Below are positions 1 to 10,932 of a DNA stretch of 34,554 nucleotides, in pieces; the stretch's first letter is position 1, and every line of letters begins with the position of its first letter. The notes below the pieces were generated by a model that did no database searches, was not told the origin of the DNA, and saw nothing but the letters and a program-made list of their open reading frames with translations. Position numbers and translations under genes: made by a program. Origin of the DNA: Priapulus caudatus (lineage: Eukaryota; Priapulida; Priapulimorpha; Priapulimorphida; Priapulidae); NCBI RefSeq assembly GCF_000485595.1, contig NW_014578419.1, positions 24,083 through 58,636 on the forward strand, written 5' to 3'.

Positions 1-287
1 GGAAAGTGAACGCGAGTGAATGGTGAATGATGAATAAGGGTGTGTGTGCGCGCATATGTCTGCATGTATGTTTTATTGTATGTGTATGCCGTAACATAGA
101 ATGAAATGCTATAGCAATACTGTTATCATTATGAATTACACTAATAACGATATTATGAGTATTTACCTTGCGTGTGTGCTGGGTTCGCCTGTGATCTCTA
201 CTAACGCCTTGTACTGTGTTCACTACTCGCCTGTGTTAGCCCACGCATAAACGTTGAGGGTATGTAAGAGTATTTCCGTGGAACGTG

Positions 288-850
288 ATCGGCCGTTTTT
301 ATACCTCGTGAACTGTGAATTGCAATTTATTTTGTCTGTGAACTGTGAATGGACCACCTTGTGTGAAGCGTGATTTAGCTTTTATTTAGTCTGTGTATTG
401 TGAATAAGAGGTCTCTTTCCTCGTGAATGTATGCATGTCAGGCGCGGATTTAGGCCGGTTTGCACCGGCTTCCAGAAACCGGTGACAGGCCTCAAAATTC
501 ACCAGAATGCACCAAATATAGTCTAACTTTAAAAAAATTCACGGGGGCATGCCCCGGACCCCCCCACGCTCCAGATACAAAGAACATATGGAAACTATAT
601 ATATATATGTATATATATACACACGCACGCACGCACGCACACACACATGTATAAGCATGACTACTGCCCAAGCATATTTTGATTTTCACAAGTGTTGTTA
701 GTCAAGAAATAGACTTGTATACTTCTAGGACCTTATCTTATGTGTCTGAAATTTTAGCTGTAAACTGGATTATCCCCGTGATCTGTGAAAAGAGCATTAT
801 TTTCACTGTGAAATGTGAAAAGCAGTTTATTTTCACTGTGAATAGTACCC
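288..850. repeat. degenerate tandem repeat, split by an insertion
   Basis: The 13-mer GTGAACTGTGAAT occurs at 308-320 and 338-350 (30-bp spacing), with weaker relatives (CTGTGTATTGTGAAT near 391). A related motif, CTGTGAAA followed by CATTATTTTCA or AGTTTATTTTCA, repeats at about 783-840 with a period near 33 bp. The intervening part (about 437-770) begins with a transposon-like terminus. I infer that one old minisatellite was split by an insertion. The unit is too degenerate for a firm consensus. Confidence 0.4.
437..600 (+). mobile_element. partial hAT-like element terminus
   Basis: The sequence CAGGCGCGGATTTAGG starting at about 437 resembles hAT-type terminal repeats of the CAGGGGCGGATTTAG kind. 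It is followed by a GC-rich dyad around GGGGGCATGCCCC (about 543-556). A comparable terminus, CAGGGGCGGATTCAGACC, occurs near the right end of the window. No opposite terminus or target-site duplication was identified, so the extent is a guess. Confidence 0.35.
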
Positions 851-1538
851 CCCCTCTTCGTTACCGATGACTTTTTGTCGTTAATAATTGTCCGTAAGGG
901 CCTAGAGATGGCAGCAGGTACCGATCGCAATGGCGACCTGGCGAAGGAAAGGGTGAAATGTTGTTGTCGTTGAAATGTTGTTTTACTAACGTTGTGATGG
1001 GAAATATAGGCTAGTGACATAGCTTATCGTGTTCGCCACCTTGGAAACCCCACCTCCCGGTAAGAGGTAAATGCGGACATTCGTCATGGCGGTTTTGGGG
1101 GAGATACGTGAAATAACGCACGGCCGTTACAGTAATACTATATAGATGTATACAGTAGGGCCTATCTTAGTATCTATAATAATATAATAGTAGAAAGAGC
1201 GTAGGTCTCATTTTCCGTATGACCTCCGAAACCGTGCCACGCATTCTCACGCGAATCGAGCTGGCCCCCTTCTGGACGTCCCAAATGAATTGCGCTACGT
1301 TAAAACACGATGTTTCGATCATAATTCGAATAACGATCCATAACTTGGAGGAAATTTTCTAAATTTTAAGGCAGTGGCTACGGGTACGGTAGCCGTATCT
1401 TAATGTCTCGAGGCTACGGGTACGGGAGCCCATTCGCTTTCATACTTAACGAGACAAAGATGGCGGTGGTGGCGCTAGATATCGAAATAACGCCTTTGGA
1501 AAATAAATTCACGATTTGAGAGCTTAGATGAGCTAGAA

Positions 1539-1566
1539 CCCTAACCCTAACCCTAAACCTAAACCG
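1539..1566 (-). repeat. short interstitial telomere-like tract (TTAGGG)n
   Basis: Three perfect CCCTAA units are followed by degenerate ACCTAA-like units. On the minus strand this is TTAGGG, the telomere repeat of most animals outside arthropods and nematodes. It is too short to be a telomere and sits inside a chromosome arm, so it is an interstitial tract. Confidence 0.7.
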
Positions 1567-2123
1567 ATGGGTAATATGGTATATATATATATACAAATAT
1601 ATGCCTCCATTACACTGACAAGCAGGAAATATTGTTGGAACTACTTATCCATATTGCAATGCTTTTGCATCAAAATATGCATTTGCATGAAAGGTGGCAT
1701 AATTTCATTCCTTCGGACCTTTGTCTTTGTGACATCTCGGATCATCTTCAAATTTGGCATGAAGGTGCGTTAAGGTAAAGCGAAGACGCCAGTCGTTTTT
1801 GGTGTGGGTGGAGTGATCGTTGCCATGGTAACAACATTTTTGTGGAAATATTGTAGAACCTGTAAGTTGTGCTGTTTTTAGCCGATTGTCATGGAATTTG
1901 GCACACAGGGCCGATATAACATGTCCTGATGACAATCATAAATTTAAATACAAATTTTAATACAAATATTAAATTAAAATAGAGGCGACGCAGTATTATA
2001 TATATATAATATGATTAGTAGTGTGCCTAGTGTTACTGTGACATGTGTGTACTCTCATACATACTCACACACACGTATAGACAACAGCATTACGTGACAC
2101 AGGGAAGTTAAAGTGATACTGAC

Positions 2124-5100
2124 CTGAGTGGCAGGATGGTGTCCATCACACGCACATAGCAGTGGTGAGGGCCCGGCACGCAGGGACCATGTACGTACAG
2201 CACATTGTACTTTGTGTTTATGCGCCATATCTGAAATTAATCGAGTGCAGACACTCTTATGTTCAGCCGATCTGTCTCGCTTCCTGCCACCGTCAATGAA
2301 CGACACACATGAGCTCCTGACGATCTATTTACCAAAATCCACAAGCTGCCGTGGTTATGGCATCAACAACATATAACGTCAATTCTCCCAGTTCTGTTCT
2401 TCTGATGACAAATACACATGAAATCACTCATATATACTTAGTACTCATAGTTAGGACTGTCATCGATGCCCAACTCATCGATAAATCGCGATGGATTTGC
2501 GTCCGATATCGATATCGAAATAAATCGAAAAATAGCGATCGGATTTTTTTATTTATTTTTTTGCTAAAATGTAGCCAGCGAAGCATCGGTAGCATTTTTG
2601 ACTGAGCGCCGCCATTATCGGAAGTAGTCCAGGGCGCATGCATACAGAGACAATCAATAACTGTGGTGTTCTATTGTCTCTGGTGCGTATCCTGTCTCAC
2701 TGATCTCTATAATAAAATCTGTCTACCGTAAAAGCATGTCTGCTGCTTCGCCATCGCCGCGACGCCAGGTCAATCTGGTTGAATTCAGATAAATATACTT
2801 CGCCCACGTTGCATTTAAGCACAGCGATGTATAAAATGCATAGTTATCATAAGTAGAACACAATACATGAGTTTACTGTACTTTCACGGCTCATGTTTTA
2901 TTACATAATTATTAAATCGAATCGGATCGAATCGGATCGAAATATCGAAAAAAAATATATCAATAATCGAATCGAAATAATTTGATACCAATGACAGGCT
3001 GACAGCCCTACTCATAGTACACACGCGATATTATAATCAGATAATTAGGATTCCTGACAGTACCTAGATGATTAGATTAAGACTAATCGTGCCTGTTGCA
3101 GTAGCAGCTGTCCCCGCCATGCGTTCATCACCTTACCTTCAGTCCCTTCAGAATTCTCCACTCGTTTCCCATGTGTCCTGGCATTTTCTTGCCAGGCCAG
3201 ATTCTTGCCATGTTCTAAGAATGCATAATCACAGGATCAATGCTATAAATTTGTGCAAGAACTCTTCGTTACTATATCATTATGCATGCTTATCAGAACT
3301 GTCATCTTGACTGAGAACAAACAAATATTAAGCACGTGGGGTGGCATGCCTGTGTCCTATAGTAAGAATATGGTAACTTACCCCTCCTCCTCCTGTTGCA
3401 CCCATTTTTCTGTGAAATTTGGTTGCACCATGGGAGGCAGGCCCTCCCTTCATACCCCACTTTTTCACAACTCCCTGATAACCGTGGTCAATTCTGCAAC
3501 AGAAAAGTACAAATTTAATAACCTATTGGATAACGTACAACATAACTGACATCGAATGCATGCTGCAACTGTGAGAAGCATAGTGTATTAGCTCCACGAT
3601 ACAACTGTGTTCACAACTCTATCTATCTGTCTATTATCTCTCTATCTGTCTGTACTCCTGCGTCGACTATTGGTCTTACGTTCTGGCCTGGCAGTCAACG
3701 AAGTCTCCAACACTGAAGTGCATGGCGTTCAGCTGTGTTCCTGAAACACGCAACACATTCGCTAGATTGATATAAATGTATATAGATGACTTGCCTAATT
3801 TGTATGTGATTTTTAACGCATTTATGCCAAAATATCGACTTTCCTCCACTTTGCTGCCAACGACTGTTTTTGTAATGTACTACTGCATAATGAGATTACC
3901 TGGCTGTATTACTGCATCCCTCGTCACAAAGAAGCGAGACAGGTGATGTTTCGGCATCACACCTGCCTCTTGGAAAAGTCCCAGGTACTCAGCCTTGAAC
4001 TGGATAATGACAAGTGAAAATCAGAGAGAGGGAGAAATTTGCCATGCCTAGTGTCGCAATGCGACTTATTATTTACTTATATGGACACTAGGTGTCACTG
4101 GTTTAGAAGAGTGTTGTTAGGGGGTGCGTGGTTGGAGACACGGGAGTTTGAGTGTCTAGAAAAGAGTTTTATCGTTACTGCAGATATTTTGATATTTGTT
4201 GATCGTAAGAATAAACGGGCTAACCACCCTACTTTTTGGACACCACATACCTCTATTTTTTGCTTGTCGTGGATACTTACTCAACCAGGGTGGGATCTAC
4301 AGTACGACACTAGCATCCTTATGTAACAGTCTTTCACCCATGATAGTCCGTCACAGAGTTATCAACACTCTTACACGTGTCTTATGTAATAATGAATCGT
4401 GGTCAAGCTCCAAGTTAATCTAACAATACTGGTAAGATATTCACAAACTCGATTTTGTCTGTAATGCGCTTGGCAACGTAAACGGGGGTTAACTCACAAG
4501 ACGTGGGTCAGCACTATCTGCTCCCACGACCTGAATGCCGAAGTTCGGCGTCCGGCTCCCCCTACGCCGCTCTCTGTTGATCTCAGGCGGCGTGTATCGG
4601 ATCACGTGGTTGTCAGCGACCTATGCCACACAGAATCAGCATATAACATGCACGGAGAACGACTTTGCGTTGGCATGTTAGCATGAATGACCATTTAATC
4701 GATCAATCATTAATCTGTTTCTATTACATTCAAATTACTTTTATCAATTTTTGACAGATTTATGTCAAAGAGGGTTATATAGATTTAAATACGTTAATTT
4801 TTGTGATGAGTGACAATCTCATGTGTACATATAACAGAGTATATGGTTGTCTAATATGGCTAAGCTATTTTAAATAACAAGTACCTGCAGTAAAGTTGTG
4901 TAAAACTTTTTCCCATTGTTTAGCCACTGTGGAATAACACCAATTTTGCGGCAGATTAATCCACATCGCACGGATCTTAAAAAGAACACAACATAAATGG
5001 TACTATAGTAATGAATCCCTACAGAATTTACATTGTATTTCACATGTGTCCAATATAAAATGTTCAATTTTCACGTCAAATTTTAATTCAATATGTGCAA

Positions 5101-5432
5101 TAAATTAACCTCGGTGTCCAATCAGCTCTTTCCCAAGGGCCTTCTTTGAGGGGAGAGTCTACTGAGTACTTTTCCTCCACCATATCTTGCAGAAAAGCCT
5201 CATTATCACTGGTCAGGTCTTCCGGTGCACTTGTGTCGAGCTTTTTTGTCCACCATGGAGCAGGTGTGTTTGGAGAATGGGTCATACGGAATTGAACATA
5301 CGGAAGGGTGCGCTGAAATGTATTTCCATGTGATTTACTGTACCTCGATTCCAACAATCTCTCGTTAGGTAACACATTTTGAATAAATCTACCACAGTTG
5401 CCAGGCAAAAGACGTCGCATGGAGGCTGCCAT
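2124..5432 (-). CDS. MRPL3: mitochondrial large-subunit ribosomal protein L3 (uL3m), 8 exons, last exon missing
   Basis: This is the mitochondrial version of ribosomal protein L3, which helps form the peptidyl-transferase side of the mitoribosomal large subunit. Coding exons run 5432-5110, 4975-4885, 4620-4498, 3999-3900, 3740-3680, 3493-3382, 3214-3137 and 2230-2124. Each has AG acceptor and GT donor sites, and all phases agree (331 codons plus 2 nt). The start at 5432 has a good context (AAA before ATG G) and a basic mitochondrial-type leader (MAASMRRLLPG). Exon 1 carries the MRPL3-specific PLKEGPW segment. Exon 2 reads GLICRKIGVIPQW. Exons 6-7 carry the L3 signature, including KKWGMKGG, ASHGATKFHRK and IWPGKKMPGHMG (about residues 267-286). 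Exon 8 reads WRINTKYNVLYVHG. Human MRPL3 is about 348 aa, so roughly 20-35 C-terminal residues should lie in an exon I could not find. The intron between exons 7 and 8 (3136-2231) contains a hAT MITE. Confidence 0.95.
2452..3010. mobile_element. non-autonomous hAT-like MITE in an MRPL3 intron
   Basis: This 559-bp element has imperfect terminal inverted repeats, TAGGACTGTCA at the left and TGACAGCCCTA at the right. It is flanked by a perfect 8-bp direct duplication, CTCATAGT (2444-2451 and 3011-3018). An 8-bp target-site duplication and a TAGGG-CTGTCA-type end fit the hAT superfamily. The inner ends are rich in ATCGAT and AATCG motifs. No transposase reading frame is visible, so it depended on another element to move. 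It sits inside the intron between MRPL3 exons 7 and 8, away from the splice sites. Confidence 0.88.
3620..3657 (+). repeat. TCTA/TCTG microsatellite
   Basis: This is a run of CTAT and CTGT tetranucleotides in the MRPL3 intron just downstream of exon 5. It is simple-sequence DNA with no other feature. Confidence 0.6.
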
Positions 5433-5961
5433 TTTGAGCACGAACCCTAGCGAACCTGGCGGTCCACGAGCACGGATAAACAGTAACAACTTTACGGATT
5501 ACATACAGTCACAACTTCTATTAACGAAAGCATATTATATATACTTTAGATATATATTATGCAGATCATAATGCATAAATATTTGCAGAGAGAGAAAGAA
5601 TACGACAGCATGTTTCTTGTTAAACGTCACAATTAGTTTGACCTATGGTTTGACGACCTGGTGACATCATATCCGCTAAGAGGTAGGGGAAATTGCGTCA
5701 CGGGTCACCAGGATGGCGATTGGCAGCATAGCAAGCGAGTACTGTGGATTTTTTGAACATATATAATAAGTTTTTCAATCGTTATTATGGTGATCTATTG
5801 CACTCCGGGCTGCTGTCAACTGATTAACAGTGCTGAAACAGATTATATTTAGACTGAAACCAGTGCGGAGGTATGTATGGTAAAGAATCGATCGTAATGC
5901 ATTCGTGAGTGATTCGCTCGAGGTCCTGCCCCTGGCTTTTGCACTGTATTTAGGCCGAGAC
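5433..5961. other. MRPL3 upstream region
   Basis: This is the presumed promoter and 5' UTR side of MRPL3, with no recognisable gene. No TATA box or clear initiator could be assigned. It runs directly into the first foldback structure on its left-to-right path. Confidence 0.4.
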
Positions 5962-6119
5962 TATACGCACGGCGGCCGTGTGGATAAGATTCATATGGCT
6001 TCATACGCACGGCGGCCGTGGTGGCGGACTCAATATGGCTATACGCACGGCGGCCGTGTGGATTAAGATTCAATATGGCTATACGCACGGCGGCGCGTAT
6101 GGCCGACTCAATATGGCTT

Positions 6120-6997
6120 AGGAATGAGGAGGGGAGAAGGGAGAAGTGTGGAGAAGGAGGAAGGGGAGAAGGGAGAGGTGGTGGAGGATGAAGGGAATGA
6201 AGCTGGTGATGAAGGAGGAAGGGAAGAAGGAAGAAGGTGGTGGAGAAGGAGGAGGGGAGAAGCTGGTGGAGAAGGAGGAGGGGAGAAGGGAGGTGTTGGA
6301 CAGAAGGAAGGAGGGGGAGATGCTGGTTGAACGGAGGGGAGAAGGGAGATAGGTGGTGGAAAGGAGGCTGGGGACCAAGCTGGTGGAGGAGGAGGGGAAG
6401 GGAAATATCTGGTGGAGGCAGGGGAGAAGGGAGAGGTGGTGGAAGAGGGGGAAAAGGGAGAAGGTGGTGGAGGAGGGGGAGGAAGCTTGGTGGAGAAGGA
6501 GGAAGGATAGCGAAGGAGGGGGAGAAAGGGAGCTGGTGAGAGGAGGAGGGGGAGAAGCGGGATAAGGAGGGGGAGAAGGGAGCTGGTGGACGGAGGGGGG
6601 AGAAGGAGAAAGGTGGTGGAGGAGGAGGAAGGGAGAAGCTGGTGGAGAAGGAGGAGGGGAGAAGAAGAGACAGAGTGGTGGAGAAGGAAGGGGGAGAAGC
6701 TGTGGAGAAGAGGAGGGGGAGAAGGAGAGACCGGTGGTGGAGGAGGGGAGAAGCACTGGTGTGAGAAGGAGTACAGGAGATAGTTGAGGGGGAAGAGGAG
6801 CTGGGTGGAGGAGGGGGAGAAGGCGCACTGGTGGAGGAGGGGGAGAAGGGAGCTGGTGGAGGAGGGGAAGAGGGAGAAAGCTTGGTGGAGAAGGAGGCGG
6901 GAGAGGAGAAGGTAGTGGAAGAAGGGAGGAGGGGAGGGGGGAGCTGGTGGAGAAGGGAGGAGGGGAGAAGGGAGAAGCTGGTGGAGAAGGAGAAGCT
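6120..6997 (+). repeat. purine-rich minisatellite arm
   Basis: The plus strand is almost entirely purine, made of irregular copies of GGAGAAGCTGGTGGAGAAGG and GGAGGAGGGGAGAAGGG motifs. Very long open frames rich in Gly, Glu and Arg, or Ser, Pro and Leu on the other strand, arise only from this composition. It pairs with the inverted tract that follows, meeting it at about 6998-7001. Confidence 0.85.
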
Positions 6998-7001
6998 ACG
7001 A

Positions 7002-8180
7002 CCAGCTTCTCCCCTCCTCCCTTCTCCCCATCTAGCTTCTCTTCTCCCCTGCCTCCTCCACCCAGCTCACTTCTCCCCCTCCTCCTCCACCAGGCTCCCT
7101 TCTCCCCCTCCTATCCCATTCCTCCTATCTCCACCAGCTTCTCGCCCCTCCTCCTCCACCAGCTTCTCCCATCCTCCTTCTTCCACCTACCTCTCTCTTC
7201 TCCTCTTGCCTCCTCTTGCCCAACAGCTTCTCGCCTCCCTCCTCCCAACTCTGCTCTCCTTCTCCCCCTCCTCCACCAGCTCCGCTTCTCCCCTTCCTCT
7301 TCTCCACCAGCTTCTCCCCTGCCTCCTTCTCCAGCCACCGTTCTCCCCTTCTCCTTCTCCATCGCACCCGCTTCTCCCCCTCCTCCACACTTCTCCTTTC
7401 TCGCCCCTCCTCCACCAGCTCCCTCCTCCCTACTCCTTATCCCCTCCGTCCTTCCCTGCTCCATCAGCTCCCTTCTCCCCCTCTCTTGCTCTCCTTCCTC
7501 CTACCACCAGGATTCACCACCTGTTTCCCCTCCACCACCTTCTCCCTTCTCACCACTCCTCCGTTCTCGCACGCAGCTTCTTTCGCTCCTCCTTCTCCCA
7601 CTTACACTTCTCCCCGCTCCGCCCTCCATCCATTCTCCACAGCTTCTCCTTTCCCCCTCTCCTCCACCAGCTCGCTCCCTCCCCTTTTCCTCCTTCTTCC
7701 AGTCCCTCTCCCTGCATGCACTGCTCCCTCATCTCGTACCTTCTCCGCTCCCACCACCTCCCCGCCTCCTTCTCCCCCTGCCTGCCCAGCCCACCTTTTC
7801 TCCCTTCCCCCCTCTTCTCCACACAGCTTCTCCCCCTCCTCCACCACCTTCTCCTTCTCCCCCTCCCTCCTTCTCCACCAGCTCTCCCCCTCCTCCACCA
7901 GCTTCTCCCTTCACCCCCTCCTCCTCCACGCAGCTCCCTCCTCGCCCTCCTGTCCTCACTCCTTTCGCCCTTCTCACCAGCTTCTCCCCCTCCTCATTCT
8001 CCAACACTTCCTCTCCCCATCCCTCCTTTCTCCAACAGCTTCTCCCCTCCTCCTTCTCCACCCCACCTTCTTCCTTTCCCCTTCCTCCTTCTCCACCAGC
8101 TTCTCCCTTCTCCTCCACCACCTTCTCCCTTCTCCCCTTCCTCTTCTCCACAGCTTCTGCCCTTCTCCCTTCCTCATTCC
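7002..8180 (-). repeat. pyrimidine-rich minisatellite arm, inverted copy of the preceding tract
   Basis: CTTCTCC and CTCCTCCACCAGCTTCTCCC units are the reverse complement of the left tract. The right arm is longer (about 1.18 kb against 0.88 kb), so the arms have gained or lost units separately. Open frames of 400-450 aa in this stretch are compositional artefacts. Confidence 0.85.
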
Positions 8181-8310
8181 TAGCCATATTGACGATCTCG
8201 GCCAACTAATTGCATGCCAGGCCGGTGCGTATAGCCATATTGAATCTTATCCACAGCTGGCCAGCCGTGCGTATATGTCAACGGCTCCGACACCTAACAC
8301 TTTTTTTTCA

Positions 8311-8385
8311 GTGGCCCGATCGGCCACCAACAAATCATTGATTTTCGAATTTTTGGTGGCTCCGAAAACTGAAATCTGGTGGCCC
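8311..8385. repeat. GTGGCCCGA direct repeat, copy 1
   Basis: The segment opens with the dyad GTGGCCCGATCGGCCAC and contains two further GTGGC boxes. It resembles the segment at 9841-9925 in the same orientation, with many substitutions and small gaps. Confidence 0.4.
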
Positions 8386-9840
8386 GAAAAAAAACAAAGA
8401 AACAACATATAAATCTTTATTTCAATCTCGTATTGTATATTATTTGATAAGTTGGGCGCGTCTGCATTGCACTTGCACAAGTCTTTTAAACAACCCCACA
8501 CCCAATGCACACACTGTGAGACAATTGCTGATTGAGGCATAACATTTGAATTATCCATTCCACCGGCATCAAATTTTCACCAGACATCTTGCATACCATT
8601 TTTCACATTCACTCATTATTTATCAAACACGCGGCTGGCACGCTGCTACCCTCGATCAGTTTCAGCACGTTCAAAGAAATGATCAAAGTCAGCAGAGCAT
8701 GCAAATATTGGAAAACAAGTAACTGGTAGGAGAACACAACAACAACATTGGCCTTTTACATGTTAAAATAAATTCAAACATATACATTTAATCTCATGAA
8801 AGTGTAAAATGTCTTTGGCAAGGGGCTTTGAAAACCTGTAAAAATTAAAATATTGCAGAATTTATAACAGATAAAGTAGAACCATTAATTATATCAACAA
8901 AAGTAGCTGGGTCACGCATCGCATTTAAAAAGAAAAAGGCAGCCATGTCTAAGACTAAGTAATATTTTCGTTGTGGGGTAAAGAGAAAGAGAAAACTGCA
9001 TACAGATAAACCTTACAAAGCCTAATATTTACACTTCGGATTTAAAATACTGATCCATCTTCATGGAATAGTTCAGTTTATTTCTACGCGAACTGTTCGA
9101 ACTGCATGGCAGTTTTGGCTTCGCCATCCGAAACAGTGAGCAGGCAGTGCAGCTAGCTAGCAATCAGCGGTGAACCAGACGATGTCTATCTTTGCCCATG
9201 TGTGGCCAGCGTCCCCGTACCCGACCGATGTCCCGGACGCATGTGTGTCCCGCTATTTCGTTAGAGCCATTCTTTTAACAGAAATACATCAGAAAAAGGA
9301 GAAATTTCATCATTGTTCTTTCTATGACGAATTGGTATCCGTCGAAGCCTCGATGCGCCGTCGGCCGGTTCATGTTTTACATACGCCTCGCACAGAACAG
9401 CTGCAAGAGCAGGCCCCGTATTGTCTTAGTACGCATTGTCGGGTTTTCGCTTCGATACAATGTAATCACATGTGGATGCTGGGCGCTTCCAAATATCGCT
9501 ATCGCCTCGGCGCCGCTGATTCTCTGACCTCTGGCGTGAGACGTGGTGTCGCGGCCCGGCACTGTTCGTTCGTAGCGGAGGCAGCCACGCGTCGGGACAT
9601 TGTCCTAGGCAGAGCGTGAGCGCGGATACCGAGTCTAGACAGCAATAACGTGCTTGTGGGCCGCGCAGTAGAGATCGATTAAAGCCATGCGCCCGTTCAT
9701 GCCCCGCGGCTGACATGCCTGAGCGTGCGTGGACCTGTGCGCCCTCGCTCCGCAGAATTGCTCGCTCTCCTTTGCCAATGAGATTTAGCACGTAAGAACA
9801 CCAATTTTTATCAGCATAGATCAGCTTTCTGAAATTTGTA

Positions 9841-9925
9841 GTGGCCCGAATCGGGCCAACCGAATTTAACATTTTGGAACTTTTGTGGCCGACATAAAGT
9901 TTGGTGGCCCCCGGCCACCGGGCCA
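9841..9925. repeat. GTGGCCCGA direct repeat, copy 2
   Basis: The segment opens GTGGCCCGAATCGGGCC and ends in the GC-rich dyad-like run GGTGGCCCCCGGCCACC. It resembles the segment at 8311-8385 in the same orientation. Confidence 0.4.
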
Positions 9926-10006
9926 CGCTATTATCTCTCTTATTGTCACTTCCTGTATTTAACCTCCTACCTAGGTAAGTAGTAGAATCATGACAAGTCA
10001 AAGAGC

Positions 10007-10850
10007 TAATATATACCTAGAGTGTACAACGGGAAAACGGAATAGTGGCTATTTCACGACAACATTATCTCTGACTATTGCCTGGCAATCTAGAATAAAT
10101 TTTATGGTATCTTGCATTAAGCAGAACTCTTTGCTCTCTAAAACAAGACCAAGCCGCTTGTCAATACATACTCCTAGGTGAGACTTTATTGGCCTCCTAA
10201 ACCTGCCCCTCGCACAGTGCGCTCACACGGGCCTCGAGCATCCAGCTTGATTGCGCAAGCCTAAACGGCCTCTAAGCATTTTGGCTAATCGTTTTCCGTC
10301 GCCGGCTTTGGAGCGCTGGATAATTGATGATCACATGCCCAATTTGTGCTGCTTACTAGTGCGTTGTATAGACTGTAATTAAAAAAACATTGCGGCTTCC
10401 ATCATGACGGCATTAGCCGTGCTAAGGTAAAGATAATGGGAGATAAGGGCATAGGCGATGCCGGCCCGAAAGTCACCTCTTACCCTGCACCTGCACCCGA
10501 AAATCATTCATGAAAATTGAGGCGGGAAAAAACCGAACCTCACGAAGCAACCTAGAGAGGCGTTTAGGTTGCTGGAAGTAAGCTGGGATGCAGGGCCGTG
10601 TGAGGCATGTGGGAGGGGAAGGTCTTAGGAGCCCAATATATCAGCACTACGATGTACTCCGCGTATCTGGCAAGTCGGTGGTCTTGTTTTTAGAGAGCAA
10701 AAGAATTCTGCTGTAATGCCCATACCCAATAAAAATTGATTCTAGACTCGCAGGCAAAGTGAGAGATACTACATGTCGTGAAATAGGCACCGATTTTTCC
10801 TGCCGTAGTTTTTCCGTTTTGTTACACTCTAGGTATGTATTAGGCTTCTT
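10007..10850. mobile_element. degenerate inverted-repeat element (foldback or MITE)
   Basis: The left arm (about 10007-10275) and right arm (about 10565-10848) are inverted copies. Matched landmarks are ATACCTAGAGTGTA against TACACTCTAGGTAT, CTATTTCACGACA against TGTCGTGAAATAG, TTTGCTCTCTAAAA against TTTTTAGAGAGCAAA, and CCTAAACG-GCCTCT against AGAGGCGTTTAGG. The loop is about 290 bp. The arms carry many substitutions, so the element is old. No target-site duplication could be fixed beyond a possible TA. Confidence 0.65.
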
Positions 10851-10932
10851 GATACAAGTACAAATGTCACAATAATGTAAACCGCAACACGCCGCTAACT
10901 CTGCTGTTGTGGTTTACATTATTGTATGTATC
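10851..10932. mobile_element. short hairpin MITE, diverged copy
   Basis: ACAATAATGTAAACC on the left pairs with GGTTTACATTATTGT on the right around a loop of roughly 25 bp. GATACA-type ends flank it. The same terminal sequence occurs in the intact 105-bp hairpin element at 32014-32118, so these look like two members of one family. Confidence 0.6.

Larger units (their letters stand above)
1..2123. other. gene-poor left flank with degenerate repeats
   Basis: No exon could be supported here. The stretch should lie downstream of MRPL3 exon 8, and the missing last MRPL3 exon could be hidden here or lie beyond the edge. It holds a degenerate GTGAACTGTGAAT-type tandem repeat (about 288-420 and again 775-850), a hAT-like terminus at about 437, AT-dinucleotide runs (595-620, 1578-1594, 1998-2010), a direct repeat of GGCTACGGGTACGG (1377 and 1411) and a short telomere-like tract at 1539. 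Short open frames here overlap AT or AC microsatellites and show no recognisable domain. Confidence 0.6.
5962..8275. mobile_element. foldback-like element 1 (GC-rich end repeats, purine/pyrimidine core)
   Basis: This is a 2.3-kb inverted structure. The left end has four tandem copies (5962-6118) of a roughly 40-bp unit containing TATACGCACGGCGGCCGTG followed by GATTCAATATGGCT or GGACTCAATATGGCT. The right end (8188-8275) holds about two diverged copies in reverse orientation. TAGGAATGAGG follows the left repeats and its complement CCTCATTCCTA precedes the right ones. Inside are a purine tract (about 6120-6997) and a pyrimidine tract (about 7002-8180), which are inverted copies of one another. 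Long inverted repeats built of tandem subrepeats are the hallmark of foldback elements such as Drosophila FB and sea urchin TU. No transposase is visible and no clear target-site duplication was found, so the class is an inference. Confidence 0.6.
8276..10000. other. unassigned interval with diverged direct repeats
   Basis: No gene could be supported. Two similar GC-rich segments in the same orientation, at 8311-8385 and 9841-9925, bracket about 1.45 kb. Both begin GTGGCCCGA and contain further GTGGC boxes. Read on the minus strand they give loosely similar peptides (…GATKNSK… and …GHKSSK…, each ending in RAT). The interval may be a decayed transposon. A CpG-rich open frame at 9182-9619 matches nothing I recognise. 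Confidence 0.4.

Noticed and set aside
460-689. Short frames over the TATA and CACACG runs
   Set aside because: They translate simple sequence and the hAT-like terminus; no coding signal.
1705-1935. 76-aa minus-strand frame
   Set aside because: It may be a fragment of a dispersed repeat, but I could not identify a family, and it does not match the missing MRPL3 C-terminus.
5433-5489. Upstream extension of the MRPL3 frame to 5489
   Set aside because: It would need a TTG start. The ATG at 5432 has a good context and gives a normal mitochondrial leader.
6118-8412. Open frames up to 450 aa, rich in Ser/Pro/Leu or Gly/Glu/Arg
   Set aside because: They appear in several frames on both strands of a purine/pyrimidine tract. 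Stop codons are rare there because of composition alone, and no domain is visible.
9182-9619. 146-aa frame in a CpG-rich patch
   Set aside because: No recognisable family, a long overlapping antisense frame exists, and no splice or promoter context supports it.
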